DNA of 64,000 nt from Paenibacillus lupini (GCF_011761355.1 NZ_JAASRW010000001.1:248001-312000), one strand, 5' to 3'. Positions 34,470-42,523 are shown, counted from the stretch's first letter. Made by a program: numbers and translations. The notes: generated by a model from the sequence alone, not told the origin.

Positions 34470-35066
34470 ATGACTGATTCCCAATTAATACGTGAGATCA
34501 AGGACGGAAACATCGAGCTCTACTCTGAGCTGATGCGACGTTACCAACGAAAGATATTATCTTTTATCTATCATATGTTGAAGAGTGCAAAGCTGGAGCT
34601 GCTTGCGGAAGACTTGTGCTCGGAAACTTTCTATAAAGCATACCGCAGCCTTCATTCTTTTCGTGAGGTAGATGCTTCTTTTTCAACATGGCTGTATACC
34701 ATTGCACGTAATACGGTACTTAGTGAGCTGCGTAAGCAAAAGTCGGCTCATGTACCATTAGACGAGTCTAATATGATGCCTGCGGCCCCGCCTGACCAGG
34801 TACCTGAGCAGCATGTGCTGCGCAGTGAGCGAATGGCGATGGTTCGGGAGGCTATTAATAATTTACCTGAGAAACAACGCTCAGCACTCATTCTGAGGGA
34901 ATATGATCAGCTCGACTATCAAGAGATTGCTAATATCTTGGGTCAAACGGTGAGTTCTGTAAAATCGTTGTTATTCCGGGCAAGAGCCAGCGTAAAGACG
35001 CAGCTTGAGCCTTATTTTGGCGAATCGCCGATGATGGAAGAATACGAGGGGATGAACACACGATGA
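34470..35066 (+). CDS. ECF-type RNA polymerase sigma factor
   Basis: The 198-aa protein has sigma region 2 (about residues 10-85, with LAEDLCSETFYKAYRSLHSF and FSTWLYTIARNTVLSELRKQ) and region 4 (about 130-180, LPEKQRSALILREYDQLDYQEIANILG as the helix-turn-helix). There is no region 3 or N-terminal extension, as in ECF sigmas. It has a strong GAGGAGG site and overlaps the next gene, a probable anti-sigma factor, by 4 nt. Its regulon is not visible. Confidence 0.93.
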   Translation: MTDSQLIREIKDGNIELYSELMRRYQRKILSFIYHMLKSAKLELLAEDLCSETFYKAYRSLHSFREVDASFSTWLYTIARNTVLSELRKQKSAHVPLDESNMMPAAPPDQVPEQHVLRSERMAMVREAINNLPEKQRSALILREYDQLDYQEIANILGQTVSSVKSLLFRARASVKTQLEPYFGESPMMEEYEGMNTR

Positions 35067-35665
35067 AATGCGATGACGTACAAGACAAGTTCGATCTCTT
35101 CGGGGATTTTTCTGAGGAAGATGTCGAGCGTGAAGCGATGGAAGCTCATTTGCTCGATTGTGAGCACTGTGCAGAACAATACCGTCTATGGGAAGAAAGC
35201 GAAGAAATGATTCGCATACTTTCGGAAGAAGATGAGGTTGTCAGTGCTCAAATGGAACATGTGAATCGCAGCGTCATGGATCGCATTTATGCTGAACAAT
35301 CGTGGCTGTTGCCTGTATCTCAGAAAAGTTATCATTTTTCGCCTGCTTTTAGACGTAACTTAGCCATTGTGCTGGCCGCATGTTTGACTATTTTTACATG
35401 TACATTGATCTTCTTCATTAATGGAAATGAGAATGGCACTTCCGAAGAGAAGATGGCGCAGTTGACTGGTTTAATGGATACAGCAAATGCTTCTGGCAGT
35501 GAATTTGTTATTAGTGCTGAATTTGAAGTGCCTGTGGCGAGTGTCAGTGATCCATTCGTGCTGCAGGTCGTCCCGACTTTCCCGCAATATTGGATCGCTC
35601 TATCGCTTTTAGGTGTAGTTATGTCATTATTAATATTGAACTGGTTGTCTAGAACTCGAAGCTGA
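35063..35665 (+). CDS. Probable zinc-binding membrane anti-sigma factor
   Basis: The 200-aa protein has an N-terminal H29-x3-C33-x2-C36 motif (HLLDCEHC) with C3 nearby, the zinc anti-sigma pattern, then two membrane segments near residues 97-118 and 172-192. The coupling to the sigma gene (ATGA) supports the role. The stretch between the membrane segments (about 50 aa) would lie outside and could sense a signal. Confidence 0.85.
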   Translation: MKCDDVQDKFDLFGDFSEEDVEREAMEAHLLDCEHCAEQYRLWEESEEMIRILSEEDEVVSAQMEHVNRSVMDRIYAEQSWLLPVSQKSYHFSPAFRRNLAIVLAACLTIFTCTLIFFINGNENGTSEEKMAQLTGLMDTANASGSEFVISAEFEVPVASVSDPFVLQVVPTFPQYWIALSLLGVVMSLLILNWLSRTRS

Positions 35666-35713
35666 TGCAAAAGCTTAGGACATGCGAAGTCCCTGTTGGG
35701 CTTCTGTAATTAT

Positions 35714-35760
35714 ACCTCTAACCGTGATCGTCATCTTCGAATGACCACGATAGAGGTTTT
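35714..35760 (+). terminator. Terminator after the sigma/anti-sigma pair
   Basis: Interrupted stem ACCTCTA...TAGAGGT enclosing ATCGTCAT/ATGACCACGAT, then TTTTCT. Confidence 0.75.
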
Positions 35761-35791
35761 CTCATTTCCGCAGGAAAGCAGGGATAGTAAG

Positions 35792-36397
35792 ATGATTATT
35801 GGAATGGTTCGTCACGGTAATACCGATTGGAATGCACTGGGAAAAATTCAAGGTCAAACAGATATTCCTTTAAATGAACTCGGAATCAAGCAGGCGAATG
35901 CACTGGCTGAACGGTTAGGCCATGATGAGAAGCTGTGGGATGCTGTTATTTCCAGTGATCTGCAGCGGGCTCGTCAGACTGCCTCTGTAATTGCTGAGAA
36001 GCTGGATATTCCTCTTCTTGAGGGCGATTCAAGATTACGGGAAAGAAATTTTGGCGAAGTTGAAGGCCTTATCTTACAAGAGCGGATTGACCGCTGGGGA
36101 GAAAATTGGCGTGAGGTTGCACAGGGCTTGGAATCCGATGAGGAAGTCCGTGCCCGTGGGCTAGCTTTTATAGCGGAGTGGCAGCAGCGCAAGCCGGAAG
36201 GACGGCTGCTTGTGGTGTCTCATGGCGGATTCCTCGCGCAGATGTTCGATACGTTATGTGCCGATATGGAGAAACAGCATCTCGGTAATTTGTCCTATTC
36301 GATTCTTCAGTTGAAGGACGAGCAGTGGCAACCGTTGTTGTATAATTGTACTCGTCATTTGGAGCAGGAGCAGGAAGCATCGAGTTCGAAGTTTTAA
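35792..36397 (+). CDS. Histidine phosphatase family protein (phosphoglycerate-mutase-like)
   Basis: The 201-aa protein begins MIIGMVRHGNTDWNALGKIQ; the RHG phosphohistidine motif, the acidic LRERNFGEVEGL and the second histidine in LLVVSHGGFLAQ are intact. Enzymes of this type include cobalamin phosphatase (CobC), broad phosphatases and PhoE-like proteins; the substrate is unknown. ATG 35792 is chosen because the motif begins 7 residues later; an in-frame start at 35696 would run through the terminator. Confidence 0.85.
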   Translation: MIIGMVRHGNTDWNALGKIQGQTDIPLNELGIKQANALAERLGHDEKLWDAVISSDLQRARQTASVIAEKLDIPLLEGDSRLRERNFGEVEGLILQERIDRWGENWREVAQGLESDEEVRARGLAFIAEWQQRKPEGRLLVVSHGGFLAQMFDTLCADMEKQHLGNLSYSILQLKDEQWQPLLYNCTRHLEQEQEASSSKF

Positions 36398-36417
36398 TCG
36401 ACAGATGGTCAATCTCG

Positions 36418-36527
36418 GGAATGTATCTCCTTCCGGTCGCTGTTGTCATTTTGAATTTTGATTAGATGTTATTTGTGTATTCAAAATGACAAAGGCGAGC
36501 GCTTCGCTCCTCCAGGAGATACATTCG
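36418..36527. repeat. Long imperfect inverted repeat 1
   Basis: GAATGTATCTCC (36419-36430) and TTGTCATTTTGAAT on the left match ATTCAAAATGACAA (36479-36492) and GGAGATACATTC (36515-36526) on the right, with arms of about 36-48 bp. The right arm contains a small GAGCG-CTT-CGCTC hairpin. No gene or T-run, so it is not an ordinary terminator, although it lies just after the phosphatase gene. Confidence 0.85.
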
Positions 36528-36569
36528 CCGCTCATTCCCTCGTCAATTTTATTGTTTTAACAAGTTATA

Positions 36570-36598
36570 GGCTGCCGATTGCTGGCAGCCCTATTTTT
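36570..36598 (+). terminator. Terminator-like hairpin 1 (GGCTGCC/GGCAGCC)
   Basis: GGCTGCC, 7-nt loop, GGCAGCC, then CTATTTTTG. Its twin lies at 36871-36900. Confidence 0.6.
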
Positions 36599-36618
36599 GT
36601 AGTTCTGAGAAGTGCCAC

Positions 36619-36800
36619 GTTGGATTTCATCCATCGTGATCACTGTATTTACTGTTACTCGCTCGCCTATGTTGGATTTGATACAGTCAGATGAACTCGA
36701 AAACTCCAGTAACCTTGTTACAGATGAATCAGGTTGGAGTAAATCCAGCGTATGGCCACGGGGCTTGGAGAAAGATAGATAATGTTGGAGTAAATACAAC
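36619..36800. repeat. Four copies of a 17-bp palindrome-like motif
   Basis: GTTGGATTTCATCCATC (36619), GTTGGATTTGATACAGTC (36671), GTTGGAGTAAATCCAGC (36733) and GTTGGAGTAAATACAAC (36784) follow GTTGGAKTNNATMCANC. An inverted relative (TGTATTTACT) lies at 36644. Start-to-start distances are 52, 62 and 51 bp. There is no reading frame with a ribosome binding site. This may be a decayed repeat cluster or an operator group. Confidence 0.55.
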
Positions 36801-36870
36801 GGGGAGTGTGGCCAGAGTATTATGAGTATTAAAGCAAGGTTAGAGCCGATGTAAGCGCATAGCTAATTAA

Positions 36871-36900
36871 GGGCTGCCAAATAAATGGCAGCCCTATTTG
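36871..36900 (+). terminator. Terminator-like hairpin 2 (GGGCTGCC/GGCAGCCC)
   Basis: GGGCTGCC, 8-nt loop, GGCAGCCC, then TATTTGCTG; nearly the same stem and 3' flank as the hairpin at 36570. Confidence 0.5.
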
Positions 36901-36914
36901 CTGTCCTCTCTTTT

Positions 36915-37133
36915 GAATTTTAAATGGTTTTTGTGTGAAAACGAGCGAGCGGGAGCGGAGCAAGCAAATGTTCTGTAGAAGCGAAGCGTTCGCTTTTGAT
37001 ATCCGGATTCCTTACAGTAACCACTTCTAATATGGAGGAATCCGGTATCAATGGCGATCGAAGAACAATTGCTTGCGCAGCGGCTCCACTTATCGCGATG
37101 TAAACCTTTTTCACACAAGTAGTTTTAAAATTC
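36915..37133. repeat. Long imperfect inverted repeat 2 (219 bp)
   Basis: Outer arms GAATTTTAAA and TGTGTGAAAA pair with TTTTCACACA and TTTTAAAATTC (37123-37133); middle arms GGAGC...GCAAGCAA...TGTTCT pair with AGAACAATTGCTTGC...GGCTCC; inner arms ATATCCGGATTCC and GGAATCCGGTATC (37037-37049) pair around a 25-nt loop. Arms of about 97 bp with small interruptions would fold as one long hairpin if transcribed. It ends about 100 bp before the 395-aa gene. It could be a MITE-like remnant; no target duplication was confirmed. Confidence 0.85.
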
Positions 37134-37236
37134 AATTATTTTCCCATAATGATACTAATTATTGCTAGCGAATCAAATAACAAGCTCGCGAAGCAGAGCT
37201 TAGGCGGCGCGGGTATTTACGGAAAGGAGAGATTTA

Positions 37237-38424
37237 ATGAATTTGTCGGATATGCTGGGCTATGCTGATATTCAGCAATTAAGCCGGATCGCTACCGTGT
37301 ATCAATGTGAGTGCAATGGCCACTCCAAAAATGATTTGATTCAGTCTATTCTCTCAACCGTAAGCCGGAAAGATGTATTTGAAGCGCAGATCAGCAGTAT
37401 GAAACTAGACGAAATGCGGTTCTTGAACTCCTTGCTGTTCGAATCGAGAGATTCATTCAGTCTAGAAGAGCTTGTAGCGAGGGTTCAGCAAAGCAAGTTT
37501 GGTGAACTTGAGCCGCCAGCGGAAGAGCCGCCGCCGCAGAAAAAAACGAAACGTACTTCAAAGAAAAAACAAGCAGAGGCGGAAGCGCCTAAAGAAAGCG
37601 GACCGCGGGAGATGATCTCCAGGTTCAAGCATCAGGGATGGCTGTTTAATGGTGTAACGGGAACGAACCGTTATATGTTCCAAGTTCCGCAGGATCTACG
37701 AACAAGATTTCGTGATACGCTCCGTAAAAAATTCGCAGCTGAGCTGCATTATACGGATGAGCCGCAAGTGTACCGGGATGAGCAGATGCTTGCACAGGAT
37801 GATATTTATCATCTGCTTCATTATATTTATCACAATGAAGTGCAGCTGGCTGCAGATGGCTCAATGTACAAACGATTCAGTGGACAAATATTAGAAAAGT
37901 TGGCTATCCAGGAGGAGCTGCCATCCAAAGGCGAGTGGCGCTTCGGATACGGCCGACATTTCCACCATTATCCGAACCGGATGTCTCTCCTTTATGACTA
38001 CTGCAGCTATATGAAGTATTTTGCAGATAATAATCTGGTACTTGCTCTATCGACGATTGGTGAAGAGCGGCTGCATAACAAACCGGTTAATGAAATGGAA
38101 CAGCTGTATAAGTTTTGGTTGAAACTCTACAAAGGACCTATCCCTAATTTGCTGGCACTAGTTCATTGGATGAACAGCTTGGCTGAGCAATGGGTTACAG
38201 TCGCATCGCTTCGTAAAGTGCTCGTACCTTTTATTAAACCGTTCTATTATGACACGGCGGATAAGGTACTCGATGTTCGACTGATTGGGATGATGGTGCA
38301 TCTGGGCATGCTGCGCGTTGGTGAACATCAGGAGCATGGACCAGTTGTCCGGATGACGAAAATGGGAAGAGCGCTTATCGCAGGGGTAAGCCTCGAAGAT
38401 CAAGATCGTATGTTTCTCTATTAG
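37237..38424 (+). CDS. Unrecognised 395-aa protein
   Basis: I do not recognise the family. The N-terminal part (1-90) is helical (MNLSDMLGYADIQQLSRIA...); residues 91-121 form a Pro/Glu then Lys-rich linker (PPPQKKTKRTSKKK); the rest (about 125-395) is globular with many aromatic and histidine residues (WRFGYGRHFHHYPNRM near 232), and its last 90 residues could be a winged helix. No signal peptide or membrane segment. Ribosome binding site AAAGGAGAG. It is separated from the upstream gene by the repeat-filled region. A DNA-binding role is possible but unproven. Confidence 0.75.
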   Translation: MNLSDMLGYADIQQLSRIATVYQCECNGHSKNDLIQSILSTVSRKDVFEAQISSMKLDEMRFLNSLLFESRDSFSLEELVARVQQSKFGELEPPAEEPPPQKKTKRTSKKKQAEAEAPKESGPREMISRFKHQGWLFNGVTGTNRYMFQVPQDLRTRFRDTLRKKFAAELHYTDEPQVYRDEQMLAQDDIYHLLHYIYHNEVQLAADGSMYKRFSGQILEKLAIQEELPSKGEWRFGYGRHFHHYPNRMSLLYDYCSYMKYFADNNLVLALSTIGEERLHNKPVNEMEQLYKFWLKLYKGPIPNLLALVHWMNSLAEQWVTVASLRKVLVPFIKPFYYDTADKVLDVRLIGMMVHLGMLRVGEHQEHGPVVRMTKMGRALIAGVSLEDQDRMFLY

Positions 38425-38639
38425 AATTTCTATGAAACCAACTAGGCGATGGCATATTAATTGGAATGGGGGCAATCGTACTTATCGGCGCGCAGAATGG
38501 TGAATATGCTTAAAGTAGGAGCCGGTTCGATTGTGACAGAGAACGAAGTAAGTTGACCTATACTCTTTCACTTTAATCACCGCGTGACGAAAGTCGAAGA
38601 CGATAGGATCTCTTAAACGCCGGTTTGGAGGTGTATCCT

Positions 38640-38822
38640 ATGGACAAAATGAAAGTTGCGTATGAAGCAATGCTAGGTTTAGCAGCGGAAATGGTATTAG
38701 ATGAAGCCGTCCACAAATTTCGCTCCGATCAGATTTACAAAGGGATTGATCAAGCGTTAGCTGTTGGGGACGAGGATACGTTCTACCGTTTAGCTGCTCA
38801 ATTAAATCAATTGAAAAGCTAA
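38640..38822 (+). CDS. IDEAL-domain small protein
   Basis: The 60-aa protein ends in IDQALAVGDEDTFYRLAAQL, matching the short IDEAL domain found in Bacillales, including the C-terminal part of YpiB. Here the domain stands alone without the UPF0302 part. The ATG at 38640 follows GGAGGTG; an in-frame TTG at 38625 overlaps poorly. It precedes a YpiF-like gene as in B. subtilis. IDEAL-domain proteins are thought to act by protein interaction; the target is unknown. Confidence 0.8.
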   Translation: MDKMKVAYEAMLGLAAEMVLDEAVHKFRSDQIYKGIDQALAVGDEDTFYRLAAQLNQLKS

Positions 38823-38836
38823 TTTACGCAAATAGA

Positions 38837-38891
38837 AACTTCCGCCCTATGATGGAGGCAAGCAATCCGTCATAGCTGCGGGAGTTTTTTT
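38837..38891 (+). terminator. Terminator after the IDEAL gene
   Basis: Long interrupted stem (AACTTCCGC...GCGGGAGTT with inner CTATGATGGA/TCCGTCATAG), T7 tail. Confidence 0.85.
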
Positions 38892-38971
38892 GTTTGCAAT
38901 GATTGGCAAGATCCCCCTTTATGGGTAACATAGAGGGATGGGTTCAATTTAAGCAGGGAGAGGGAGCAGGA

Positions 38972-39391
38972 ATGAAGTTTAGTGATATTGCAGATGAACA
39001 ATGGGACGAGCTTAAGCCATATCTTGACACTTGTTTGCTGCCGGTAACAGGCATGACGGGGATAGAACAGCCTCATGAAGCGCGAGTAGCGCTTGAACAA
39101 TTGAGGGATGTTATGGATCTGATCGAAATTCCGTTTAAAGGAAGGATCGTTACTTATCCCGCAATGCATTACATAAGCGAAGACACTGATCAGAACATCG
39201 TCTCACGAGTTTGCCGTTCATTGAAGGAAACAGGATTCCGATTTGTTATTGTTATTTCTGCTAAGAATCAAGAAGGGCTGACATGCCCGGAAGCGGATCT
39301 AATCATTTGCCCGGAACAAGATGGAGCGGCACCAACTGCGGCATCTGTGTCGAAAGCAGTGGTGGCAATGTGGAATCCCGGCGAATCCTAG
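38972..39391 (+). CDS. DUF2487 protein (YpiF-like)
   Basis: The 139-aa soluble protein (MKFSDIADEQWDELKPYLDT...) fits the YpiF/DUF2487 family found upstream of qcrABC in Bacillales. It is mostly alpha/beta with the FKGRIVTYPAMHYIS and LTCPEADLIICPE segments. ATG 38972 follows GGGAGAGGGAGCAGG. The function is unknown; conserved linkage to the menaquinol:cytochrome c reductase is the only clue. Confidence 0.8.
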   Translation: MKFSDIADEQWDELKPYLDTCLLPVTGMTGIEQPHEARVALEQLRDVMDLIEIPFKGRIVTYPAMHYISEDTDQNIVSRVCRSLKETGFRFVIVISAKNQEGLTCPEADLIICPEQDGAAPTAASVSKAVVAMWNPGES

Positions 39392-39536
39392 TCGGATGTC
39401 AAGCTGTGAACATGGTCTTTTTGAATAAAAAAAATGGGATTTGGGGAAACAAAAGTTATGGCAAGGTTAATTGTGACAAATTGCCAACAAATTTATGAAT
39501 GGCATTTTATAGGTAAACAAATCGCGAGCCATATTC

Positions 39537-39565
39537 TTGACGCTCCCAAGCACCTAGGCTATTAT
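39537..39565 (+). promoter_or_regulatory. Sigma-A promoter for qcrABC
   Basis: TTGACG, 17-nt spacer, TATTAT; about 80 bp before qcrA. Confidence 0.8.
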
Positions 39566-39645
39566 AGTGTATGTCCTAGTTCGTCAAGCGTTTTGCCGTG
39601 TGGCTGAACGCGAGAAATGGTTGGCAAAGGGGGTTAGAACAGAAG

Positions 39646-40176
39646 ATGAGTAACCACGAACATCAAGAAACCGCGCATCGTCCGGTTCAACGCAAAGAGA
39701 TGTCCCGGCGTCAATTTTTGTCGTATACACTCGGCGGTACGACTGCCTTTATGATGGGTGGCGCGGTTTTGCCTATGGTCCGTTTTGCGGTTGATCCTCT
39801 CTTAGCAAAAAAAGCAGAGGGTACATGGGTTAAAGTAGTTGAAGAGAGCAAAATAACAAGTGAGCCTCAAGAATTCAAGTTCCAAATTCATCAGGTCGAT
39901 GGTTGGTACGTAAGTGATCCGGAGCTTTCAGCATGGATTACGAAAGATGCAAATAACCAAGTTTTTGCACTTTCGCCAGTTTGTAAGCATCTGGGTTGTA
40001 CGATTGGCTGGAATACCTTAGGCAAACATGAGTATGACTGCCCATGCCACGGTGCAAGATATACCGTAGATGGTAAGAACCTTGCAGTTGCTCCAAACCC
40101 ATTAGATGAATATGAAACGAAAATTGAAAACGGTTTTGTGTACTTAGGTCCTGTTAAGAAAAACTCTCGGGTATAG
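39646..40176 (+). CDS. qcrA: Menaquinol:cytochrome c reductase Rieske iron-sulfur subunit
   Basis: The 176-aa protein has a twin-arginine-like start (MSRRQFLSYTLGG, residues 19-31), one membrane segment (about 28-47) and a C-terminal Rieske domain. Cluster ligands are C113, H115, C132 and H135 (CKHLGC and CPCHGA), with C118 and C134 for the disulphide. The ATG at 39646 lies about 10 nt after AAGGGGG. It is first in the qcrABC operon. Confidence 0.96.
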   Translation: MSNHEHQETAHRPVQRKEMSRRQFLSYTLGGTTAFMMGGAVLPMVRFAVDPLLAKKAEGTWVKVVEESKITSEPQEFKFQIHQVDGWYVSDPELSAWITKDANNQVFALSPVCKHLGCTIGWNTLGKHEYDCPCHGARYTVDGKNLAVAPNPLDEYETKIENGFVYLGPVKKNSRV

Positions 40177-40190
40177 GAGGCTGATAGCAG

Positions 40191-40862
40191 ATGTTTAAAT
40201 CGATGTACAACTGGATTGACGAACGTCTTGATATTACGCCGCTATGGCGGGATGTTGCGGACCACGAAGTTCCTGAGCATGTTAACCCTGCTCATCACTT
40301 CTCCGCTTTCGTGTACTGCTTTGGCGGTTTGACGTTCTTCATTACTGTAATTCAAATTTTGTCCGGCATGTTCCTTACCATGTACTATGTACCGGACATC
40401 ATCAATGCTTATGCAAGTGTTGACTATTTGAACCATAAAGTAGCATTTGGCGGGATTGTTCGCGGGATGCATCACTTTGGAGCAAGTTTAGTTATCGTTA
40501 TGATGTTTTTACATACCTTGCGTGTATTCTTCACCGGTTCGTATAAAGCTCCGCGTGAAATGAACTGGGTCGTAGGGATGCTGATTTTCTTCATTATGTT
40601 AGGCCTCGGCTTTACAGGTTACCTGCTGCCTTGGGATAACAAAGCTTACTTCGCGACGAAGGTTGGCGTACAGATTGCAGAATCTGTTCCGTATATCGGA
40701 CCTTATATCGGTGAATTCCTGTACGGCGGCGACATCGTTGGCGCGCAAACGCTAACACGGTTCTTCGCGATTCACGTATTCTTCTTGCCTGGCGCTCTGA
40801 TCGCAATGCTCGCAGCGCATTTCCTGATGATCCGGAAGCAAGGCATCTCTGGACCACTTTAA
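40191..40862 (+). CDS. qcrB: Menaquinol:cytochrome c reductase cytochrome b subunit
   Basis: The 223-aa cytochrome b6-type protein has four membrane segments. Heme ligands are the two His pairs 14 residues apart in helices B and D (HHFGASLVIVMMFLHTLRVFF region and RFFAIHVFFLPGALIAMLAAH). LGFTGYLLPWD is the conserved quinol-site loop. As in B. subtilis, helices E onward are on a separate chain (QcrC). Confidence 0.96.
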   Translation: MFKSMYNWIDERLDITPLWRDVADHEVPEHVNPAHHFSAFVYCFGGLTFFITVIQILSGMFLTMYYVPDIINAYASVDYLNHKVAFGGIVRGMHHFGASLVIVMMFLHTLRVFFTGSYKAPREMNWVVGMLIFFIMLGLGFTGYLLPWDNKAYFATKVGVQIAESVPYIGPYIGEFLYGGDIVGAQTLTRFFAIHVFFLPGALIAMLAAHFLMIRKQGISGPL

Positions 40863-40880
40863 GCGAAGGGAGGATTTATT

Positions 40881-41756
40881 ATGGCGCACGGTCATAAATC
40901 GAACGAGAAGGTCGTTTATGTTGGCGACTCACGGGTGAAGAAAAGCAATCATCCAAACATTCCGCCAGATTATACGTCCTACCCCGGTAAATCGGAAGCG
41001 TTCATACCGAACTTCCTGCTTAAGGAATGGATGGTCGGATGTGTCGTTCTAGTCGGGTTCCTGACATGGACAATTGCTGAGGGTGCACCGCTTGGTTATC
41101 CAGCGGATCCTACAAACGCAGCTTTTATCCCAATGCCAGACTGGTATTTCTTGTTCCTGTATCAGTTCCTGAAATATCCATGGGTATCTGGTGACTATAT
41201 CGTACTTGGTACAATGGGTGTTCCAGCTGTTATGTTCGGCGGTTTACTGCTTGCTCCATTCCTGGATACAGGTAAAGAGCGCCGCTTCTATCGTCGTCCA
41301 ATTGCTTCATCTCTTATGTTCCTGTCATTAATTTCCTGTGTGTATTTGACCGTTATTTCTTGGAATCACTACACGCATGAAATGGAAGCTACGAACTCGA
41401 TCCCTGAGCATCATGTTCGTGAAGAGAAAGCACGTGAGGCCCACGAAAAAGGCCAAGAAGTACCAAGCGCAACGAAGCAGGAAGATAAGGCTGTTGCACT
41501 TGTTGATGCTAATGATCCAGCGATGGATATTGCAAAGAAAGCGCAATGTGTAACTTGTCACGCAGCTGATCTGAAAGGCAATCCACCGCAAATCCCAGCT
41601 TTGACTGGTGTTGGCGATCGTTTGTCGAAGGAAGAACTAGTTGAGACGGTTACGAATGGTCGCGGCGGCATGCCATCCTTCAAAGGCACACTGACTGCAG
41701 AAGAGATTGACCAATTAACAACTTGGCTGTCGAAGCAAAAAGCGCCAGCTGAATAA
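40881..41756 (+). CDS. qcrC: Menaquinol:cytochrome c reductase cytochrome b/c subunit
   Basis: The 291-aa fusion has an N-terminal subunit-IV-like part with three membrane segments (PDWYFLFLYQFLKYP is the quinol-site PDWY motif) and a C-terminal cytochrome c domain with one heme site CVTCH (near residue 225) and axial methionine in GGMPSF. A helical, charged linker lies near 175-205. It completes qcrABC and is followed by a strong terminator. Confidence 0.96.
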   Translation: MAHGHKSNEKVVYVGDSRVKKSNHPNIPPDYTSYPGKSEAFIPNFLLKEWMVGCVVLVGFLTWTIAEGAPLGYPADPTNAAFIPMPDWYFLFLYQFLKYPWVSGDYIVLGTMGVPAVMFGGLLLAPFLDTGKERRFYRRPIASSLMFLSLISCVYLTVISWNHYTHEMEATNSIPEHHVREEKAREAHEKGQEVPSATKQEDKAVALVDANDPAMDIAKKAQCVTCHAADLKGNPPQIPALTGVGDRLSKEELVETVTNGRGGMPSFKGTLTAEEIDQLTTWLSKQKAPAE

Positions 41757-41770
41757 TAGCAGCACCTTGA

Positions 41771-41804
41771 AAACCTGATCGTATTTATGCGATCAGGTTT
41801 TTTT
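41771..41804 (+). terminator. Terminator after qcrABC
   Basis: Perfect 11-bp stem (AAACCTGATCG / CGATCAGGTTT), 8-nt loop, T-run. Confidence 0.92.
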
Positions 41805-41851
41805 CGAAGTTTTCCTTACTATATGGGTAAAATGGAGGGACGTACATTCCA

Positions 41852-42490
41852 ATGGGGTTACCGATATCTTGGTTTTGGAGCAGATCGTTTCTGTTGAATC
41901 GCCTTTTTTTATGGCTGATGTTTATTTGTAATTTCCTTGGTACCGTATATGGGTACATTTGGTATGGAAATCAAATTGAAGATACTCTCAGCAACCATCC
42001 GCTATGGCAAATTGTTTTTGTGCCGGATAGTCCGACGGCAAGCTTGTTTTTCACTATCACCTTACTGTATTGGCTGTTTCCACCGCGTGGTAACTCCAAA
42101 TTTGTTAATGGCGCAAGGATGATAATTGAGGGTCTGGCGGTCGTTACCTCTATTAAATATGGGATCTGGGCTGTATCCATGATTGTTGCGGGCAGTATGC
42201 AGGGAGATCCGCTGCATTGGGAGCATTGGATGTTAATGTGTTCTCATTCGGCAATGGCTATTGAGGTGCTTTTATACGCTAGGTTTATGAAGGCTAGAGT
42301 AGGGGCTGCTGTTATCGGTACCTTATGGCTTTTGCTTAATGATACGGTGGATTATACATATGATGTCTTCCCATGGCTGTCAGATTCCCTCATGGATAAC
42401 TTGACACAGGTGAAGTGGTTTACGTATAGCTTAACGATCTTCAGTTTTATTGTTGGAGGTTTAGCTTTAAAGGCAAAAAAACAGACATAA
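41852..42490 (+). CDS. ypjA: YpjA-like DUF1405 membrane protein
   Basis: The 212-aa protein has about six hydrophobic segments and the DUF1405 features WLMFICNFLGTVYGYIWYGN near residue 21 and FVPDSPTASLFFT near 56. It lies directly after qcrABC as ypjA does in B. subtilis. GGAGGG lies 12 nt before the ATG, somewhat far. Function unknown. Confidence 0.85.
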   Translation: MGLPISWFWSRSFLLNRLFLWLMFICNFLGTVYGYIWYGNQIEDTLSNHPLWQIVFVPDSPTASLFFTITLLYWLFPPRGNSKFVNGARMIIEGLAVVTSIKYGIWAVSMIVAGSMQGDPLHWEHWMLMCSHSAMAIEVLLYARFMKARVGAAVIGTLWLLLNDTVDYTYDVFPWLSDSLMDNLTQVKWFTYSLTIFSFIVGGLALKAKKQT

Positions 42491-42492
42491 GG

Positions 42493-42503
42493 ATGGACAT
42501 CCC
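42493..42503 (+). promoter_or_regulatory. Left arm of an inverted repeat enclosing the ypjB array
   Basis: ATGGACATCCC is perfectly complementary to GGGATGTCCAT at 42878-42888, which contains the end of the ypjB ribosome binding site and its ATG. The two arms flank all five hairpin units. Confidence 0.6.
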
Positions 42504-42523
42504 TTCATAAAGTGGTCATAGCA

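Noticed and set aside
36894..37135. Minus-strand frames of 71-74 aa in the long hairpin
   Set aside because: They lie entirely in the inverted repeat and lack ribosome binding sites; open frames are expected on both strands of a palindrome.
39469..39490. Rex operator upstream of qcrABC (TTGTGACAAATTGCCAACAA)
   Set aside because: Only one half-site fits and the spacing is 2 bp too long for the 18-bp Rex consensus.
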